Of a DNA stretch of 64,000 nucleotides, positions 15,084-23,526 are shown one piece after another. The first letter of the stretch is position 1. Each line of letters starts with the position of its first letter. Position numbers and translations under genes: made by a program. The stretch comes from Acidovorax soli. Its GTDB lineage: Bacteria; Pseudomonadota; Gammaproteobacteria; Burkholderiales; Burkholderiaceae_C. Below the pieces are notes generated by a model. It did no database searches. It worked only from the letters and a program-made list of their open reading frames with translations, and was not told the DNA's origin. The DNA lies in NCBI RefSeq assembly GCF_900107605.1, contig NZ_FNQJ01000005.1:1-64000 (forward strand), read 5' to 3'.

Positions 15084-17371
15084 GTAAGCGCAAACTTTCG
15101 GCAGAATCGGCGTCGAATCAGGCGTTGGGTCGGCAGTCGCGGGCGGTGCGCTGGACCGTCGGGGTGGGTGCCGCCATCATGTCGGCCATCGGCATGGTGC
15201 TGCTTTTCATGCTGACGCTGGCCACCAACAACCGGGCGCTCTACGAGCGCAATTACGCCTGGCTGTTCGGGGTGAACGTGCTGGTGGCCGTGCTGCTGCT
15301 GGCGGTGCTGGTATGGGTAGGCGTGCGGCTGGCCGTGCGGTTGCGGCGCGGGCGCTTTGGCAGCCGCCTGCTGGTCAAGCTGGCCGCCATTTTTGCACTG
15401 GTGGGTCTGCTGCCCGGGTTGCTGATCTATGTGGTGTCGTACCAGTTTGTCACCCGGTCCATTGAAAGCTGGTTTGACGTGAAGGTGGAGGGTGCCCTGG
15501 TGGCGGGCGTGAATCTGGCACGGGTGTCCCTCGACTCCATGGCCGAAGACATGGCCAGCAAGGCGCGGGCAGCCAGCGTGCAGCTGGCCCAGGTGCCCGA
15601 TGCCGCAGCCGGGCTGGTGCTGGAGCGCATCCGCGACCAGCTTTCGGCCAGCGACGTGATCTTGTGGAACGCCTCCGGGCATGCCGTTTCCAGCGCTGGC
15701 CAGTCGCGTTTCAACCTGAGCCCGGAGCGCCCTGGCGCAGCGCAGCTGCGCATGGTGCGCCAGCAGCGCACCCTGGCACAGATCGAGGGGCTGGACGACA
15801 TTACCGACCCTGCTGCCACGCAGAGCGCCCGGGTGAAGGTATTTGCGCTGGTCGCAAGCCCCAGCGTGGGCTTGCTGCTGGAGCCGCGTTTTTTGCAGGT
15901 CACCATGCCCCTGCCGCCGGCACTGGTGGCCAATGCGCTGGCGGTGCAGGAAGCCAATCGGGAATACCAGGAACGGGCCCTGGCCCGCGAGGGCCTTCGC
16001 CGCATGTATGTGGGCACCCTGACGCTGGGCTTGTTCCTGGCCGTTTTTGGCGCCGTCCTTCTGGCCGTATTGCTGGGCAACCAGCTGGTGCGGCCGCTTC
16101 TGGTGCTCGCGGAGGGGGTGCGAGAGGTGGCGGCGGGCAATCTCAGTCCCAAGGCCGCGCTGCAAGGCAAGGATGAGCTTGACGGACTCACGCGCTCCTT
16201 TGCCACCATGACCCAGCAGATTGCGGACGCGCAGGGGGCGGTGGAGCAGAGCATGGGCGAGGTGGATGCAGCGCGTGCCAAGCTGCAGACCATTCTGGAC
16301 AATCTCACCGCAGGCGTGGTGGTCCTCGACCAGCAAGGCGTCATCCTGTCCTTCAATCCGGGCGCCACGCGCATCCTGCGCGCCCCCATGGCGGCCTACG
16401 CGGGTCAGCCGCTGGCAGCGGTGCCGGGGCTGGCCGCTTTTGCCGCGGCAGTGCAACAGCAGTTCGACGAATTCCTGGGTGATCTCCACCACCACGGACT
16501 GGACCATTGGCAGCAGCCGTTTGAACTGCATGGTTCCGCCAGTGGCACTGCGCACCACGCGACAAGCCTGGTCATGCGGGGTGCCGAGCTTCCAGATGCG
16601 TCGCGGTTGTTGGTTTTTGACGACATTTCGGAAATTGTTTCGGCACAGCGTGCCCAGGCCTGGGGTGAGGTGGCGCGGCGCCTGGCCCATGAGATCAAGA
16701 ACCCCCTTACCCCCGTCCAGCTGTCTGCCGAGCGCCTGGAAATGAAGCTCACCGGCAAGCTGCCGGCGCCGGAGCAGGCCATCTTGACCAAGTCGGTCCG
16801 GACCATCGTGGAGCAGGTGGATGCGATGAAGCGGCTCGTCAACGAGTTCCGCGACTATGCACGCCTGCCCGCTGCCGAATTGCAAACGCTGGACCTGAAC
16901 ACGTTGGTGACCGACGTGCTCTATCTGTATGGGGCCGAAAACGCCACGGTACCCGTGGAATCCGAGCTGGATCTGCGCTGCCCGCCGATTGCCGGCGACG
17001 CACAGCAGCTGCGCCAGGTTGTGCACAACCTGCTGCAAAACGCCCAGGACGCCACCGTGCAGGCTCGTGCGGGGAGCTCCGAGCCGATGCTGCCGGTGCG
17101 TATCAGCACCCGCTGGAGCGAGTCATCGCACCGTGTTCGCCTGACCGTGACCGATAGTGGCCCAGGCTTTCCCGCGCACATTCTGCAGCGGGCATTTGAA
17201 CCCTATGTCACCACCAAACCACGGGGCACCGGACTGGGCCTGGCCGTGGTGAAGAAGATTGCCGACGAGCACGGTGCCCGGATCGAGTTGTCGAACCGGC
17301 TTGACGACGGCGTGGTGCGGGGGGCACAAGTGTCGTTATCATTCGCCACTTACCCATCGGTGGTGTCATAA
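15080..17371 (+). CDS. ntrY: NtrY-type transmembrane sensor histidine kinase
   Basis: The 763-aa protein has three N-terminal membrane helices (about residues 25-48, 65-88 and 96-118), a periplasmic part, a further helix (about 311-335), a HAMP linker and a PAS-like domain (ILDNLTAGVVVLDQQGVILSFN). It ends with a HisKA domain with H537 in RRLAHEIKNPLTP and a HATPase domain (NLLQNAQDA, DSGPGF, GTGLGLAVVKK). This order is that of NtrY, linked in other bacteria to nitrogen and redox sensing. It starts with GTG in a 4-nt GTGA overlap with the DUF4390 gene; CGGAGA lies upstream. The partner regulator follows after 36 nt. Confidence 0.9.
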   Translation: MSKRKLSAESASNQALGRQSRAVRWTVGVGAAIMSAIGMVLLFMLTLATNNRALYERNYAWLFGVNVLVAVLLLAVLVWVGVRLAVRLRRGRFGSRLLVKLAAIFALVGLLPGLLIYVVSYQFVTRSIESWFDVKVEGALVAGVNLARVSLDSMAEDMASKARAASVQLAQVPDAAAGLVLERIRDQLSASDVILWNASGHAVSSAGQSRFNLSPERPGAAQLRMVRQQRTLAQIEGLDDITDPAATQSARVKVFALVASPSVGLLLEPRFLQVTMPLPPALVANALAVQEANREYQERALAREGLRRMYVGTLTLGLFLAVFGAVLLAVLLGNQLVRPLLVLAEGVREVAAGNLSPKAALQGKDELDGLTRSFATMTQQIADAQGAVEQSMGEVDAARAKLQTILDNLTAGVVVLDQQGVILSFNPGATRILRAPMAAYAGQPLAAVPGLAAFAAAVQQQFDEFLGDLHHHGLDHWQQPFELHGSASGTAHHATSLVMRGAELPDASRLLVFDDISEIVSAQRAQAWGEVARRLAHEIKNPLTPVQLSAERLEMKLTGKLPAPEQAILTKSVRTIVEQVDAMKRLVNEFRDYARLPAAELQTLDLNTLVTDVLYLYGAENATVPVESELDLRCPPIAGDAQQLRQVVHNLLQNAQDATVQARAGSSEPMLPVRISTRWSESSHRVRLTVTDSGPGFPAHILQRAFEPYVTTKPRGTGLGLAVVKKIADEHGARIELSNRLDDGVVRGAQVSLSFATYPSVVS

Positions 17372-17407
17372 CAACACCCACCGCAGCATCCAAGGCGTTT
17401 CATACAC

Positions 17408-18085
17408 ATGGCAAACATTCTGGTGGTTGATGACGAACTCGGTATTCGTGACCTCTTGTCGGAAATCCTGAATGACGAGGGACACAGCGTGGACCTCGCC
17501 GAGAACGCCACACAGGCGCGGGTGGCGCGTGCGGCAGGTGCGTACGACCTGGTGTTGCTGGACATCTGGATGCCGGACACGGACGGCGTCTCGCTGCTCA
17601 AGGAGTGGGCCACGGCTGGAGCGCTCACCATGCCCGTCATCATGATGAGTGGACACGCCACCATAGATACCGCCGTGGAAGCCACGCGGATCGGCGCTTT
17701 CTCGTTCCTTGAAAAACCCATCACCTTGCAAAAGCTGCTCAAGGCGGTGGAACAGGGTCTGGCACGCAACGCGGCCCAGCAGTTGGCTCCCGTGGCCGCC
17801 CAGCAGCCCGCCGTGGCGCCCATGGAGGGCGGCTTTGTGCCGGCTCCGATCGTCACCACCGCCATGCTGGGAGAGTCCGGCCCCCACGCGCATCAGGGGT
17901 TCGATCTGGACCGCCCCCTGCGTGAAGCCCGCGACGGCTTTGAAAAGGCCTACTTTGAATTCCATCTGGCCCGCGAAGGCGGCTCCATGACCCGTGTCGC
18001 AGAAAAAACCGGACTCGAGCGCACCCACCTGTACCGCAAGCTGCGCCAATTGGGCGTGGATCTCGGTCGCGGAAAGCGGAATTAA
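17408..18085 (+). CDS. REC-Fis response regulator (NtrX/PrrA-like, no AAA+ domain)
   Basis: The 225-aa regulator has a receiver domain (VVDDE, phospho-acceptor D52 in VLLDIWMPD, K103 in FLEKP) and an Ala/Pro-rich linker of about 40 residues. It ends in a Fis-type helix-turn-helix (MTRVAEKTGLERTHLYRKLRQLGV). Classical NtrX is about 450 aa with a sigma-54-interacting AAA+ ATPase between these parts; that domain is absent here with no sign of frameshift. The layout equals PrrA/RegA/ActR, so it probably acts on sigma-70 promoters. It is presumably phosphorylated by the adjacent kinase. tRNA-Phe follows. Confidence 0.85.
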   Translation: MANILVVDDELGIRDLLSEILNDEGHSVDLAENATQARVARAAGAYDLVLLDIWMPDTDGVSLLKEWATAGALTMPVIMMSGHATIDTAVEATRIGAFSFLEKPITLQKLLKAVEQGLARNAAQQLAPVAAQQPAVAPMEGGFVPAPIVTTAMLGESGPHAHQGFDLDRPLREARDGFEKAYFEFHLAREGGSMTRVAEKTGLERTHLYRKLRQLGVDLGRGKRN

Positions 18086-18123
18086 TCTTGGGGTCGTTGG
18101 TGATTTGGTCGGAAATTCAGGTA

Positions 18124-18129
18124 TATAAT
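18124..18129 (+). promoter_or_regulatory. -10 element of the tRNA-Phe promoter
   Basis: A perfect TATAAT lies 11 nt before the first base of tRNA-Phe, which suits a start point 3-4 nt upstream of the mature 5' end. No good -35 element stands at 16-18 nt spacing; TGATTT and GTGATT are the closest. The tRNA therefore has its own promoter instead of depending on the kinase operon. Confidence 0.65.
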
Positions 18130-18139
18130 CTAAGGCTCA

Positions 18140-18215
18140 GGCCCGGTAGCTCAGTCGGTAGAGCAGAGGATTGAAAATCCTTGTGTCGGCGGTTCGATTC
18201 CGTCCCAGGCCACCA
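18140..18215 (+). tRNA. trnF: tRNA-Phe (anticodon GAA), with an acceptor-stem mismatch
   Basis: The 76-nt cloverleaf has an AGGAT/ATCCT anticodon stem around loop TGAAAAT (anticodon GAA), a T-arm GGCGG-TTCGATT-CCGTC, discriminator A and an encoded CCA. The acceptor stem is GGCCCGG against CCAGGCC, so six pairs form but position 5-68 is C18144 opposite A18207. A Watson-Crick pair is expected there. The gene has its own -10 box and terminator. Confidence 0.95.
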
Positions 18216-18221
18216 AAAATG

Positions 18222-18254
18222 AAAGCCCTTGGTTCGTAAGAATCAAGGGCTTTT
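18222..18254 (+). terminator. Intrinsic terminator after tRNA-Phe
   Basis: A 14-bp stem (AAAGCCCTTGGTTC with GAATCAAGGGCTTT, one G-T pair) closes a GTAA loop and ends in TTTT. It begins 6 nt after the tRNA CCA end. Confidence 0.92.
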
Positions 18255-18385
18255 CCTATTGGCGTTCCGGGCCCAGCAGGGGCTGGGGGCACACGCTGGT
18301 ACCGGCGATGTTGCACGAAGTCGCCGTTCCGTATTTTCCGAGGCGGCCGTCATTCCGGTTCTCTCTCTATCTCTCTATTTTCACG

Positions 18386-19642
18386 ATGGCAGTTCTGACG
18401 GACACGACCCTGGGCATTGACTTTGGCACCTCCAACTCGGCAATGGCCGTGCGCCAGGGGGATTCGCCCGCGCGCATGTTGCGCCTGGAAGGCGAGAGCA
18501 ACACCTTGCCAACAGCACTGTTCTTCAATGCCGAAGACCACAGCACCCACTATGGGCGCGATGCGGTGGAGCAGTATCTTGCCGGCACTGAAGGGCGGCT
18601 CATGCGTTCGCTCAAAAGCCTGCTGGGCAGTTCGCTGCTGCAGGACAAGACGGCGGTGCACAACGCGCTGGTGAGCTACCAGGACATCATCAGCCTGTTC
18701 CTGCGCATGCTGGCCAGCCAGGTGCGGGACACCCTGGGTGGCATGCCGGGCCGGGTGATGCTGGGGCGGCCCGTGCATTTCGTGGATGGTGACGCCGCGC
18801 GGGATCGACAGGCCGAAGATGCCCTGCGGCAGGCGGCGCAGGACGCGGGGTTTGTGAACATCGCGTTCCAGCTGGAGCCCATCGCCGCGGCGCTGGACTA
18901 TGAGCAGCGCATCGAGCGCGAATCGCTGGTGCTGGTGGTGGACATTGGCGGTGGTACCTCCGATTTCACCGTGGTGCGCCTGGGGCCGGACCGGCGGGCG
19001 CGCACCGATCGCAGCCGCGACATTCTGGCCACCACCGGTGTGCATGTCGGCGGCACCGATTTCGACCGGCGCCTGAGCCTGGCACTGCTGATGCCCCTGC
19101 TGGGCCTGGGCCACACCGGGCCTGCGGGGCGCGAGGTGCCGAGCCGGGTGTTCTTCGACCTGGCAACCTGGCACCTGATCCAGTGGCTGTATGCGCCGCG
19201 GGCACTGCGCGATGCGCAGGCCCTGCGCCCCGACTATGCGCAGCCCCAGCTGCATGATCGCCTGATGACGGTGCTGCACCAGCGTCTGGGGCATCGTTTG
19301 GCCAACACGGTGGAGCAGGCCAAGATTGCGGCGTCTGTCGATGCTGCGGAAGCGCCGATGGCGCTGGACTGGGTCGAGCCGGGTCTGAACGCACTCATGA
19401 CCCCCGACGGCCTGGCCCGCCACCTTGCCGGGCCCTTGCAACAGGTGGTGAACTGCGCCACCGAATGCCTGCAGCGGGCCGGGCTGGTGCCCCAGGATTT
19501 GCAGGCCATCTATCTCACCGGGGGATCGTCGGCACTGCGCCCGCTGCGCCAGGCGCTGCGCGTGGCGTTTCCTGACACCCCGCAGGTCGAAGGCGACCTG
19601 TTTGGTGGCGTCGCAGCAGGGCTGGCGGTTTGCGCCCCTTGA
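18386..19642 (+). CDS. Hsp70-family ATPase (YegD-like)
   Basis: The 418-aa protein has the actin/Hsp70 ATPase fold. The phosphate-1 motif is GIDFGTSNSAMA at the N-terminus, phosphate-2 is LVVDIGGGTSDFTVVRL and the adenosine motif is IYLTGGSSALRPLR near the C-terminus. It lacks the substrate-binding domain of DnaK, which places it with the YegD-like group of putative chaperones; the client is unknown. The ATG at 18386 gives the family N-terminus; it is preceded by a CT-rich tract (18358-18380) rather than a clear ribosome binding site. The gene converges on rsmI. Confidence 0.85.
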   Translation: MAVLTDTTLGIDFGTSNSAMAVRQGDSPARMLRLEGESNTLPTALFFNAEDHSTHYGRDAVEQYLAGTEGRLMRSLKSLLGSSLLQDKTAVHNALVSYQDIISLFLRMLASQVRDTLGGMPGRVMLGRPVHFVDGDAARDRQAEDALRQAAQDAGFVNIAFQLEPIAAALDYEQRIERESLVLVVDIGGGTSDFTVVRLGPDRRARTDRSRDILATTGVHVGGTDFDRRLSLALLMPLLGLGHTGPAGREVPSRVFFDLATWHLIQWLYAPRALRDAQALRPDYAQPQLHDRLMTVLHQRLGHRLANTVEQAKIAASVDAAEAPMALDWVEPGLNALMTPDGLARHLAGPLQQVVNCATECLQRAGLVPQDLQAIYLTGGSSALRPLRQALRVAFPDTPQVEGDLFGGVAAGLAVCAP

Positions 19643-19662
19643 TCCGCAGCGCGGCGGTGGAA

Positions 19663-19726
19663 GTGCTACTTAAATAGTAGCTGCATGCGCTTGTCAAAAA
19701 GCGCTTTAGGCATATCTGATTCAAAA
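19663..19726. repeat. Dispersed Comamonadaceae-type repeat between hsp70 and rsmI
   Basis: The gap holds AATAGTAGCTGCATGCGCTT, then AAAAAGCGCTTTAGGC and TGATTCAAAA. It follows the layout of the copies at 33529-33592 and 56008-56068. It includes a short hairpin GCTACT/AGTAGC. It lies between convergent genes, where it might help termination. Confidence 0.55.
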
Positions 19727-19731
19727 GTGCT

Positions 19732-20664
19732 TCATTCGTCCCCGCTTTCGGGGGCCCCGCGTTTCCATGCCAGTGCCGTGTCGTACAGGCTGTTGCGGGA
19801 TGCGCCCGTGACTTCCGCGGCCAGGCGCACTGCGGTCTTGAGGGGCAGTTCCTGCAGCAGCAGGCGCAGAACGCGCAGGCTGTCGCCGTCGTCGGTGGTG
19901 GGTGCCGTGGGGTGCAGCAGCACCACGAATTCACCGCGCGACCGCTGGGGCGAGCCTTCCAGCCAGGCCGGCAGATCCCGGGCCGGTTGGGTAGCGATTT
20001 CTTCGAATTGCTTGGTGAGTTCGCGCGCCAGTGTGACCGTGCGATCCCCCAGTATCGACAGCGCCTGGGCCAGCTCGCCAATGCGGTGGGGGGCTTCGAG
20101 CAGCACCACGCAGCGGGGTTCGCTGGCCAGCTGCTGTACGGCAGCGGCCCGCTCGGCATGCTTCACCGGTAAAAAGCCGGCGAAGAGAAAACCCCCGCTT
20201 TCCGTGCTGTGCGCCACGGCGCCCGCCACGCTCAAGGCCGTGGTGATGCTGCTGGCGCCCGGCAGCGGCAGGGCGCGCAGGCCGGCCGCCTGCACGGCGG
20301 CCACCAGGCGTGCGCCGGGGTCGCTGACGCCCGGTGTGCCGGCATCGCTCACGTAGGCAATGCGCTGGCCTTGCTGCAGTCGCTGCACCACCGCCAAGGC
20401 GGCTTCGGCTTCGTTGTGCTGGTGTACCGCCAGCAGTTGCACGCTGGTCTTGTCGATGCCATAGGCGCGCAGCAGTGCCTGGGTGTGGCGCGTGTCCTCG
20501 CAGGCTATGGCATCGGCCAGCTGCAGCACATGCAGCGCGCGCAACGTGATGTCGGCCAGGTTGCCGATGGGCGTGGCCACGACATACAGCGCACCCTGCG
20601 GATAATGCTGTGCAGCCGCTGCATCGCGTGCGGCGTTCAGGGCAGATGCGAAAGAGGCGCTCAA
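19732..20664 (-). CDS. rsmI: 16S rRNA (cytidine-1402-2'-O)-methyltransferase RsmI
   Basis: RsmI 2'-O-methylates C1402 in the ribosomal P site. The 310-aa product has the tetrapyrrole-methylase fold with ALYVVATPIGNLADITLRAL near the N-terminus, EDTRHTQALLRAYGI, AYVSDAGTPGVSDPG, and the GFLF..F LP motif. The start is TTG at 20664, chosen because AAGGAA lies 5 nt upstream and the family motif begins about 30 residues later. The TTG shares its first base pair with the ATG of the divergent yraN gene. In E. coli rsmI is also next to this cluster, but lpoA separates it from yraN. Confidence 0.93.
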   Translation of the reverse strand: MSASFASALNAARDAAAAQHYPQGALYVVATPIGNLADITLRALHVLQLADAIACEDTRHTQALLRAYGIDKTSVQLLAVHQHNEAEAALAVVQRLQQGQRIAYVSDAGTPGVSDPGARLVAAVQAAGLRALPLPGASSITTALSVAGAVAHSTESGGFLFAGFLPVKHAERAAAVQQLASEPRCVVLLEAPHRIGELAQALSILGDRTVTLARELTKQFEEIATQPARDLPAWLEGSPQRSRGEFVVLLHPTAPTTDDGDSLRVLRLLLQELPLKTAVRLAAEVTGASRNSLYDTALAWKRGAPESGDE

Positions 20665-21080
20665 TGAATTTCCTTGGAAAAAAACCAGCCCGTGCGAGCC
20701 CTTCGGGCCCGGATGTCGCCAGCGGCAGCACCACACGGCAGCGGGGCAATGCGGCCGAGGACCAGGCGCTGGCCTGCCTGCAGGCCGGGGGCCTGAAGTT
20801 GCTGGAGCGCAATTATCGGACGCCCGGGCGCGGCGGAGGCGAGATTGATCTGGTGATGCGCGATCGCGACGGCACCGTGGTGTTTGTCGAGGTGCGCAGC
20901 CGCGCCAGCAATGCCTTCGGTGGGGCCGGTGCCAGCATTGGCGCCACCAAGCAGCGGCGTATCGTGTTTGCCGCACGCCATTACCTGATGCGCATGTCCA
21001 CGCCACCGCCGTGCCGCTTCGACGTGATCCTGGTGGATGCATCGGTGCAATGGCTCAAGGCGGCCTTCGACGCCCAATAA
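20664..21080 (+). CDS. yraN: UPF0102 family protein YraN
   Basis: The 138-aa protein belongs to the YraN/UPF0102 family of endonuclease-like fold proteins. It carries RGNAAEDQALACL, the GGGEIDLVMRD core and VVFVEVRSRA; the conserved E-D-ExK arrangement resembles PD-(D/E)XK nucleases, but activity is unproven in the family. The ATG at 20664 overlaps the divergent rsmI start by one base pair. diaA and dolP follow on the same strand. Confidence 0.9.
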   Translation: MNFLGKKPARASPSGPDVASGSTTRQRGNAAEDQALACLQAGGLKLLERNYRTPGRGGGEIDLVMRDRDGTVVFVEVRSRASNAFGGAGASIGATKQRRIVFAARHYLMRMSTPPPCRFDVILVDASVQWLKAAFDAQ

Positions 21081-21169
21081 GCGCGGACCACCCAAAGCCT
21101 TGTGCGCCACGCCGACGACTACGGTTTGCTACAAAACTGATAACAGGCCGCGGGTATCATCGGGCTCCC

Positions 21170-21769
21170 ATGCTTGAGCAACGCATCCAACAGCACTTCA
21201 TCGACAGTGCCGACCTGAAATACCAGGCGGCGCAGGCCCTCAGCACGCCCATCGCCGCAGCCGTGCAGGCCATTCTGGCCTGCGTCACCAGCGGCGGCAA
21301 AGTGCTGGCCTGCGGCAATGGCCCTTCGGCCGCCGAGGCGCTGCAGTTTGCGGCATTCTGCGTAGCAGGATTCGAGCGTGACCGGCCCGAACTGGCTGCG
21401 CTCGCGCTGACCTGCGACAGCGCCCTGCTCACGGTGGTCGGGGGAAGCAGCGACGTGGACCAGCAATTCGCTCGCCAGGTGCGCGCGCTCGGCCAGGCCG
21501 GCGATGTCTTGCTGGCGCTGTCCGTCACGGGCAGCGATGCGAACGTGATCGCAGCCACCGAAGCCGCGCACGAGCGTGACATGACCGTGGTGATCCTCAG
21601 CGGTCGCACCGGCGGCAAGCTCGCTGCCATGGTGCGCGAGACCGACGTGCTGATCAGCGTGCCGCACGACCGTGCCGCGCGGGTGCGCGAGGTCCATGCC
21701 CTGGTGTTGCACTGCCTGTGTGACGGCGTGGATGCCCAGTTACTTGGAGAACAGGAAATACCGCTATGA
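21170..21769 (+). CDS. diaA: SIS-domain protein (DiaA/GmhA family)
   Basis: The 199-aa product is a single SIS domain: GGKVLACGNGPSAAEALQFAA binds sugar phosphate in relatives, and LALSVTGSDANVIAATEAA continues the fold. In E. coli the gene between yraN and yraP is diaA, a DnaA-binding protein that times replication initiation. The gene order yraN-diaA-dolP favours that name over gmhA (heptose isomerase), but sequence alone does not separate them. It overlaps dolP by 4 nt (ATGA). Confidence 0.85.
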   Translation: MLEQRIQQHFIDSADLKYQAAQALSTPIAAAVQAILACVTSGGKVLACGNGPSAAEALQFAAFCVAGFERDRPELAALALTCDSALLTVVGGSSDVDQQFARQVRALGQAGDVLLALSVTGSDANVIAATEAAHERDMTVVILSGRTGGKLAAMVRETDVLISVPHDRAARVREVHALVLHCLCDGVDAQLLGEQEIPL

Positions 21770-22428
21770 AGCTGACCATGAACCGTACGGCCTGCACCTT
21801 GCTGGCTGCCGCTGCACTTGCTGCAGGCCTGTCTGCCTGCGCGCCTCTGGTTGTCGGGGGGGCGATGGTGGGTGGCTTGATGGCCACGGACCGCCGCACC
21901 ACCGGCACCCAGGTGGAAGACGAAGGGATCGAGCTGCGTGCCGCCAACCGCATCCGCGAGGTGCTGGGCGATCGTGCGCATGTCAACGTCACCAGCTTCA
22001 ACCGCCAGGCCTTGCTGACCGGCGAGGTGCCGACGGCGCAGGACCGTGCCACGGTGGAGAAGATCGTGACGGAGGTGAACAATGTGCGTGCGGTGGTGAA
22101 CGATCTGGGCGTGATGCCCAACTCTTCGCTGGGCCAGCGTTCCAGCGACACCCTGACCACCGGCAAGGTGCGGGCGAGTTTCGTGGATGCCAAGGATGTT
22201 TTTGCCAGCGCCTACAAGGTGGTGACCGAACGCAACGTGGTCTACCTGATGGGGCTGGTGACGCAGCGCGAGGCCACGCGCGCCACCGAAATTGCGCGCG
22301 GTGTGAGCGGCGTGAGCAAGGTGGTGCGGGTCTTCGAGATGATCACTGAGGACGATCTGCGCCGCGCCAGCACGACCCAGTCGCCCGCGCCCGTGACCAC
22401 CGACCAGCCCGCGTCAAAGAGCAACTGA
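21766..22428 (+). CDS. dolP: BON-domain outer-membrane lipoprotein (DolP/YraP)
   Basis: The 220-aa lipoprotein has a signal peptide ending in the lipobox LSAC, so it is lipidated and periplasm-facing. Two BON domains follow: VEDEGIELRAANRIREVLG to about residue 110, then VRASFVDAKDVFASAYKVV to about residue 190. In E. coli DolP supports outer-membrane integrity at division sites and interacts with the BAM complex. The Thr/Pro-rich tail is probably disordered. The gene is the last of yraN-diaA-dolP. The E. coli neighbour lpoA is absent here. Confidence 0.9.
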   Translation: MKLTMNRTACTLLAAAALAAGLSACAPLVVGGAMVGGLMATDRRTTGTQVEDEGIELRAANRIREVLGDRAHVNVTSFNRQALLTGEVPTAQDRATVEKIVTEVNNVRAVVNDLGVMPNSSLGQRSSDTLTTGKVRASFVDAKDVFASAYKVVTERNVVYLMGLVTQREATRATEIARGVSGVSKVVRVFEMITEDDLRRASTTQSPAPVTTDQPASKSN

Positions 22429-22478
22429 CAATTAACGGCGTATGGCGGCAGGCGGCGGCACAGCCCGCCGCCTCGCTG

Positions 22479-23393
22479 TCAGGTCAGGCGCTTGACCAGG
22501 CTGGATGTATCCCAGCGGTTGCCACCCATTTTCTGCACGTCGGCATAGAACTGGTCCACCAGCGCGGTCACCGGCACGCGCGAACCATTGCGGCGGGCTT
22601 CGTCCAGCACCAGGCCCAGATCCTTGCGCATCCAGTCCACGGCAAAGCCGAAGTCGAACTGGTCGTCCACCATGGTCTTGCCACGGTTGTCGAGCTGCCA
22701 GCTTTGGGCGGCGCCCTTGCCGATCACATCCAGCACCTGCTTCATGTCCAGCCCGGCATTCTTGCCAAAGGCCACGGCTTCGGACAGGCCCTGCACCAGG
22801 CCCGCGATGCAGATCTGGTTGACCATCTTGGCCAGCTGGCCCGAGCCGCTGGAACCCAGCAGCGTGAACGCCCGCGAGAAGGCCATGGCCACCGGCCGGG
22901 CGGCGTCAAAAGCCGCCTGGTCGCCGCCGCACATCACCGTGAGCTGGCCGTTTTGTGCGCCCGCCTGGCCCCCGGAGACCGGGGCATCGACAAAGTGCAG
23001 TCCCAGTGCGCGCGCGGCGGCATGCAGCTCGCGCGCCACTTCGGCCGAGGCCGTGGTGTGGTCCACGAAGACGGCGCCCGGCTGCATGCCGGCGAAGGCG
23101 CCGTCCGCGCCCAGCGTCACCGAGCGCAGGTCGTCGTCGTTGCCCACGCAGCAGAACACCAGATCGGCACCCTGGGCGGCCTCACGCGGTGTATTGGCAT
23201 GTTTTGGGGCTTTTGCGCTGGCGTATTCTGCACACCATGCTATTGATTTTGAAGTGGTGCGGTTGTAGACCGTGACTTCATGGCCCGCCAGGGCGAGGTG
23301 GCCGGCCATGGGATAGCCCATGACGCCCAATCCCAGAAAGGCGATTTTGCGGGCGGGGGTGCTGTCGTAGCTGCGGGGGTTGGTGCTTGACAT
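22479..23393 (-). CDS. NAD(P)-dependent beta-hydroxyacid dehydrogenase
   Basis: The 304-aa protein has an N-terminal Rossmann domain (KIAFLGLGVMGYPMAGHL), the substrate motif FVDAPVSGGQAGAQNG and a conserved Lys in GSGQLAKMVNQ. This is the 3-hydroxyisobutyrate dehydrogenase / tartronate semialdehyde reductase family; the exact substrate is not clear. The ATG at 23393 has AGGAA upstream. A translated copy of the dispersed repeat (23198-23255) encodes TTSKSIAWCAEYASAKAPKH within the Rossmann domain, an unusual insertion point. A GC-rich hairpin region separates it from pilU. Confidence 0.88.
   Translation of the reverse strand: MSSTNPRSYDSTPARKIAFLGLGVMGYPMAGHLALAGHEVTVYNRTTSKSIAWCAEYASAKAPKHANTPREAAQGADLVFCCVGNDDDLRSVTLGADGAFAGMQPGAVFVDHTTASAEVARELHAAARALGLHFVDAPVSGGQAGAQNGQLTVMCGGDQAAFDAARPVAMAFSRAFTLLGSSGSGQLAKMVNQICIAGLVQGLSEAVAFGKNAGLDMKQVLDVIGKGAAQSWQLDNRGKTMVDDQFDFGFAVDWMRKDLGLVLDEARRNGSRVPVTALVDQFYADVQKMGGNRWDTSSLVKRLT
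23198..23255 (-). repeat. Dispersed repeat copy translated inside the dehydrogenase
   Basis: On the minus strand this reads TTCAAAATCAATAGC, then a middle block ending CGCCAGCGCAAAAGCCCCAA. It follows the order of the copies at 33529-33592 and 56008-56068 but with a degenerate core. It lies in frame between strands of the NAD-binding fold. Confidence 0.45.
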
Positions 23394-23467
23394 AGAGGTG
23401 GTTCCTGTAAAAAAGGTTGCCACAGGGGCAGCGTTTGGAATTGGCGCGGCCCAGGCCATTGGCGTCG

Positions 23468-23516
23468 TTCCCCTTCCCGCGCGCAGCGCGAGAGAAGGGG
23501 GAAGCGGCGCAGCCGC
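23468..23516. terminator. Paired GC-rich hairpins between pilU and the dehydrogenase
   Basis: The first hairpin pairs CCCCTTC (23470-23476) with GAAGGGG (23494-23500) and contains an inner CGCGC/GCGCG stem. The second pairs GCGGC with GCCGC (23504-23516). No T-run follows on either strand. It may slow or stop transcription leaving pilU, but it could equally be an intergenic repeat. Confidence 0.45.
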
Positions 23517-23526
23517 ACAGGGGGGG

